A DNA stretch of 64,000 bases from assembly GCF_022919115.1 (NCBI RefSeq), contig NZ_CP095072.1, positions 2,356,001 to 2,420,000 of the forward strand, written 5' to 3'. Made by a program: the position numbers and the translations under genes. Source of the DNA: Gracilibacillus caseinilyticus (GTDB taxonomy: Bacteria > Bacillota > Bacilli > Bacillales > Amphibacillaceae). Shown here piece after piece: positions 60,964 to 64,000 of the stretch. Positions within the stretch are counted from its first letter, which is position 1. Each line of letters starts with the position of its first letter. Under the pieces are notes generated by a model. That model searched no databases, was not told where the DNA came from, and saw nothing but the letters and a program-made list of their open reading frames with translations.

Positions 60964-63584
60964 GTACGTATCAAAAATCCAAGCAAGAGGTGTTGGAAAA
61001 ATGGGAGGTTGAGCCTTCCAAAGGTTTATCAGACAATGAAGCCAGTAATCGGCTGGAGCAGGAAGGGTACAATGAAATTGCAGATAAAGAAAAAGTTCCG
61101 ACATGGAAGCTCTTTTTAGAAACATTTAAAGATGCAATGGTGGTCGTTCTTCTCATCGCTGCGATCGTTCAGCTGTTATTAGGAGAAATTATTGAATCCA
61201 TCATCATCTTTGTCGTCATTTTATTGAACTCTGTCATTAGTGTAGTGCAAACGAAAAAAGCGGAAAGTTCATTAGAAGCGTTACGGGATATGTCAGCACC
61301 AGAAGCGAAGGTCATACGTGATGGCACGAACCAGACGATCATGGCACGCGAGCTTGCACCTGGAGATATTGTGTTGTTGGAAGCTGGTGATTATATTCCA
61401 GCAGATGGTCGCTTAATCGAAGCGGAATCGTTAAAGATCAATGAAGGCATGCTGACAGGAGAATCTAATGCAGTTGATAAAATCACTGATCCAATTACAG
61501 AAGAAGTATCAATTGGTGATCAGACAAATATGGTGTTCTCCAGTTCACTCGTCGTCAATGGCCGTGGTACCTTTGTTGTAACAGCGACAGGTGAGAAGGC
61601 GGAAATCGGTAAGATTGCTGAAATGATCGAAACTGCCGAAGCCAAAGAAACGCCGTTACAACGAAAGCTGGATGACTTTAGTAAAAAACTTGGTATTGTG
61701 ATTTTATTACTCTGCGTATTAATTTTTGCTGTTCAAGTCGGTCGATTATTTTTTAGTGATGCTGACGTAGATATGACGCAAGCTGTCCTTGATGCCTTGA
61801 TGTTCTCGGTGGCAATAGCGGTTGCGGCAATTCCAGAAGCATTGCAATCGATTGTCACGATTGTATTATCGGTAGGTACCAACAAAATGGCCAAACATCA
61901 TGCGATTATTCGCCGTTTGCCAGCAGTTGAAACCTTAGGCTCAACCAGTGTGATCTGTACAGACAAAACCGGTACATTGACGAAAAATCAAATGACCGTT
62001 ACCGAAGCCTATCTTCCGGGAGTGAAAGACGCGTTTGATGGGGAAAAATGGACGAAAGCAGAGCAATTGCTGATTCAAACCGCGGCGTTGTGTAACGATT
62101 CTTATATTAATGAAGATAATAACGAGATTGGTGATCCAACAGAAATTTCGCTGATCCGTCTCGCAAATGAACAAAATGAACCATACAAAGCATTGCGGGA
62201 AAATCATGGCCGTGAAGCGGAGTTACCATTTGATTCTGATCGGAAAATGATGTCAACGGTCCATACGATCAACGGAGAGCGACTTATGCTGATTAAGGGT
62301 GGACCAGATGTGATGCTCGACCGTGCCAGCCATCTGCTCGCAGGTGATGAAGAACAGTCTCTAACAAATGAGTGGAAAACGAAGCTCGAGGAACAGAATG
62401 AGAACTATTCCAGACAAGCATTACGTGTGTTAGCCTTTGGTTACAAGAAACTTGAGGAAGGTCAATCGATTTCGCTTGACGATGAACAAGATTTTACCTT
62501 AATCGGCTTTACTGCCATGATGGATCCGCCTCGTGACGCTGTTTACGGCTCGATTGAAGAAGCGAAAAAAGCAGGGATTAAGCCTGTTATGATTACTGGC
62601 GATCATAAGACAACAGCAGAGGCAATCGGTAGAGATATCGGATTAATGGGAGAAGACGATTTTGCTGTTACGGGTAAAGAGCTTGATAAGATGTCAGAGC
62701 AAGAATTAAATGAGAAATTAGAGCACATTTCTGTCTATGCACGGGTTTCACCAGAGAACAAAATCCGGATTGTGAAAGCTTGGCAGCACAAAAATCAGAT
62801 TACAGCCATGACAGGGGACGGGGTAAATGATGCACCCGCTTTAAAACAAGCTGATATTGGAATTGGAATGGGCAGTGGAACCGATGTGGCAAAAGATGCA
62901 GCAGCGATGATTTTAACCGATGATAACTTCGTGTCGATAGTGAAAGCAGTCAGTGTCGGACGGACTGTATTTGATAACATTAAGAAGTCGATTGCTTACC
63001 TTTTTGCCGGAAATTTGGGTGCTATCATCGCAATACTGTTCGCGGTTATCATGAATTTGGCAAACCCTTTTACTGCCTTACAATTACTTTTTATTAACCT
63101 TGTCAATGATTCGTTACCAGCCATTGCACTAGGGATGGAAAAATCAGAACCGAATGTGATGAAACGAAAACCAAGAAAAATTGATGAGGGTATATTTGCA
63201 GGAGGCACGATGCGCTCTGTAATCATTCGCGGCTTGTTAATCGGTGTGGCAGTTATTATCTCCCACTATATCGGTCTGCAGCACTCTGAAGAAATGGGTG
63301 TGGCGATGGCCTTTACAACACTTATTTTATCGCGTACGCTGCAAACCTTCCCGGCCAGATCCAACGTGCAGACGGCATTTGGTGCTGGATTTTTTGAAAA
63401 TAAATATGTACTCGGTGCCGTACTGGTTGGATTTGTTTTATATTCGATTACGATTATGCCGTTCGCTAGAGGCGTGTTTCATATTCCAGAAAGCTTCGGC
63501 TGGAGTGAAATGGCCATTGCTACAGGCCTAGCAGTAGCGAGTGTGCTGTTAATGGAAGTAGTCAAGATGTTCCGAAATAAATAA
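60960..63584 (+). CDS. Ca2+-type P-type ATPase (PMA/SERCA-like, LMCA1-like)
   Basis: P-type cation pump of 874 residues, the usual length for bacterial Ca2+-ATPases. It has an N-terminal cation-ATPase domain, actuator motif LTGESNAVDK, TM4 with AAIPEALQSIV, the phosphorylation site DKTGTLTKNQ (Asp near 333), hinge GDGVNDAPALKQADIGIGMG and TM6 FINLVNDSLPAIALGME. The glutamate of PEAL and the Asn/Asp pair in TM6 fit the site II Ca2+ ligands, and the sequence resembles the Listeria LMCA1 pump. GTG 60960 follows AGGAGGGG and overlaps the previous stop. It exports Ca2+ at the plasma membrane. Confidence 0.94.
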   Translation: MSTYQKSKQEVLEKWEVEPSKGLSDNEASNRLEQEGYNEIADKEKVPTWKLFLETFKDAMVVVLLIAAIVQLLLGEIIESIIIFVVILLNSVISVVQTKKAESSLEALRDMSAPEAKVIRDGTNQTIMARELAPGDIVLLEAGDYIPADGRLIEAESLKINEGMLTGESNAVDKITDPITEEVSIGDQTNMVFSSSLVVNGRGTFVVTATGEKAEIGKIAEMIETAEAKETPLQRKLDDFSKKLGIVILLLCVLIFAVQVGRLFFSDADVDMTQAVLDALMFSVAIAVAAIPEALQSIVTIVLSVGTNKMAKHHAIIRRLPAVETLGSTSVICTDKTGTLTKNQMTVTEAYLPGVKDAFDGEKWTKAEQLLIQTAALCNDSYINEDNNEIGDPTEISLIRLANEQNEPYKALRENHGREAELPFDSDRKMMSTVHTINGERLMLIKGGPDVMLDRASHLLAGDEEQSLTNEWKTKLEEQNENYSRQALRVLAFGYKKLEEGQSISLDDEQDFTLIGFTAMMDPPRDAVYGSIEEAKKAGIKPVMITGDHKTTAEAIGRDIGLMGEDDFAVTGKELDKMSEQELNEKLEHISVYARVSPENKIRIVKAWQHKNQITAMTGDGVNDAPALKQADIGIGMGSGTDVAKDAAAMILTDDNFVSIVKAVSVGRTVFDNIKKSIAYLFAGNLGAIIAILFAVIMNLANPFTALQLLFINLVNDSLPAIALGMEKSEPNVMKRKPRKIDEGIFAGGTMRSVIIRGLLIGVAVIISHYIGLQHSEEMGVAMAFTTLILSRTLQTFPARSNVQTAFGAGFFENKYVLGAVLVGFVLYSITIMPFARGVFHIPESFGWSEMAIATGLAVASVLLMEVVKMFRNK

Positions 63585-63591
63585 GCACGGG

Positions 63592-63627
63592 AAGAAACAG
63601 ACACCATGTTAATGTGTCTGTTTCTTT
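63592..63627 (+). terminator. Terminator after the Ca2+ pump gene
   Basis: Stem AGAAACAGACAC / GTGTCTGTTTCT with a 9-base loop and a short T run. Confidence 0.65.
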
Positions 63628-63649
63628 CGTCCCACAACCTTGCAAATTA

Positions 63650-63658
63650 TGTTAAAAT
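63650..63658 (+). promoter_or_regulatory. Possible extended -10 of the SDR gene
   Basis: TGTTAAAAT is an extended -10-like element 38 bases before the start codon; no clear -35 box. Confidence 0.4.
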
Positions 63659-63696
63659 AAATGTAAAGGTTTTCATTTTTGAGGAGTGGTGAATCG

Positions 63697-64000
63697 ATGA
63701 AAGTGTTAGTGACCGGCGCGAATAGAGGTTTAGGATTGGCGTTAGTACAACAGGGACTCGCTCAAGGACATATTATGTTTGCTGCTGTCCGTTCGGTAGC
63801 GGAACAACATATTAAGGAATTACAACAACTAAAAGCTATCTTCGAAGGACAGTTGCGCATTATTCATATGGATGTCACGAATGAAAAATCAGTCAAACAG
63901 GCTGCTGATGCGGTTAAATGGACGGATCAGTATTTGGATGTGGTCATTAATAATGCCGCTGTATTGAATGAACGTGAATCCACGATCGAAGAATTGGATA
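63697..64000 (+). CDS. Short-chain dehydrogenase/reductase, 3' end outside window
   Basis: First 101 residues of an SDR-type oxidoreductase. The cofactor loop VTGANRGLGLAL begins at residue 5, HMDVTNEKSV contains the Asp after beta-3, and VVINNAAVL is the NNAG-type motif. The Tyr-x-x-x-Lys active site lies beyond the window. GAGGAG is located before ATG 63697. NADP(H)-dependent reduction of a small carbonyl compound is likely; the substrate is unknown. Confidence 0.88.
   Translation, partial: MKVLVTGANRGLGLALVQQGLAQGHIMFAAVRSVAEQHIKELQQLKAIFEGQLRIIHMDVTNEKSVKQAADAVKWTDQYLDVVINNAAVLNERESTIEELD

Noticed and set aside
1..64000. tRNA, rRNA, prophage, transposase, CRISPR or biosynthetic gene cluster
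   Set aside because: No cloverleaf or CCA-ended segment, no phage or transposase motifs and no cas-type proteins were seen on either strand; detection of tRNAs by eye is limited.

Overview
The window looks like a chromosomal segment of a low-GC, probably halotolerant or alkaliphilic, plant-polysaccharide-degrading member of the Bacillaceae. This is inferred from strong AGGAGG-type ribosome binding sites, frequent TTG/GTG starts, intrinsic terminators, CcpA-type cre boxes, YesM/YesN-type two-component systems, a ykkC (guanidine-I) riboswitch, LPxTA-type cell-wall sorting signals and a very acidic secretome. No rRNA, tRNA, phage or CRISPR array was seen.

Layout. 1-7000: the 3' part of a GGDEF-EAL c-di-GMP protein, a tiny double-CxxC protein, a quinone-oxidoreductase-like enzyme, D-amino acid aminotransferase, lactate permease and an O-antigen-ligase-like membrane protein. 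7050-14786: sugar module I, with a YesM/YesN two-component system, a solute-binding lipoprotein, two permeases and a YesL-like protein. Two copies of a folded ~145-bp intergenic element flank the lipoprotein gene. 15118-24671: sugar module II, visibly AT-richer, with lipoprotein, two permeases, kinase, regulator, a GH43 enzyme and a six-hairpin-glycosidase-like gene split by a T9 run. 24852-26399: an NhaC antiporter.

27163-39688 is a cell-surface cluster: an anchored GH5 endoglucanase with X2 modules, a choice-of-anchor I protein, an AraC regulator with a perfect cre at its transcription start, and a 1869-residue protein joining PL10 pectate lyase to CE8 pectin methylesterase with two LamG-like, two CBM35 and one SLH-like module. 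39713-40496 is a guanidine riboswitch with a paired SMR exporter. 41793-45733 is a cre-linked operon (ThuA, two Gfo/Idh/MocA oxidoreductases, a TIM-barrel isomerase) that probably handles an oxidised sugar or glycoside.

45856-64000 is mostly housekeeping: an LCP cell-wall ligase, Nudix hydrolase, flavin reductase, HesB-like protein, CPBP protease, an HTH regulator, a CNNM/CorC protein coupled to a Ca2+ P-type ATPase, and the start of an SDR. Within it lies a 1991-residue anchored protein with three lamin-tail modules and a metallophosphoesterase, preceded by a possible PhoP box.

How it fits together (inference): anchored GH5, PL10 and CE8 enzymes break plant wall polymers at the cell surface, the two YesMN-ABC modules sense and import oligosaccharides, GH43 and the split glycosidase finish them inside, and the ThuA operon processes a derivative, under CcpA control. 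Four proteins share an LP(D/E)TATN sorting signal, but no sortase gene is in the window. Three copies of a MITE-like repeat with matching 17-bp ends sit between these blocks.
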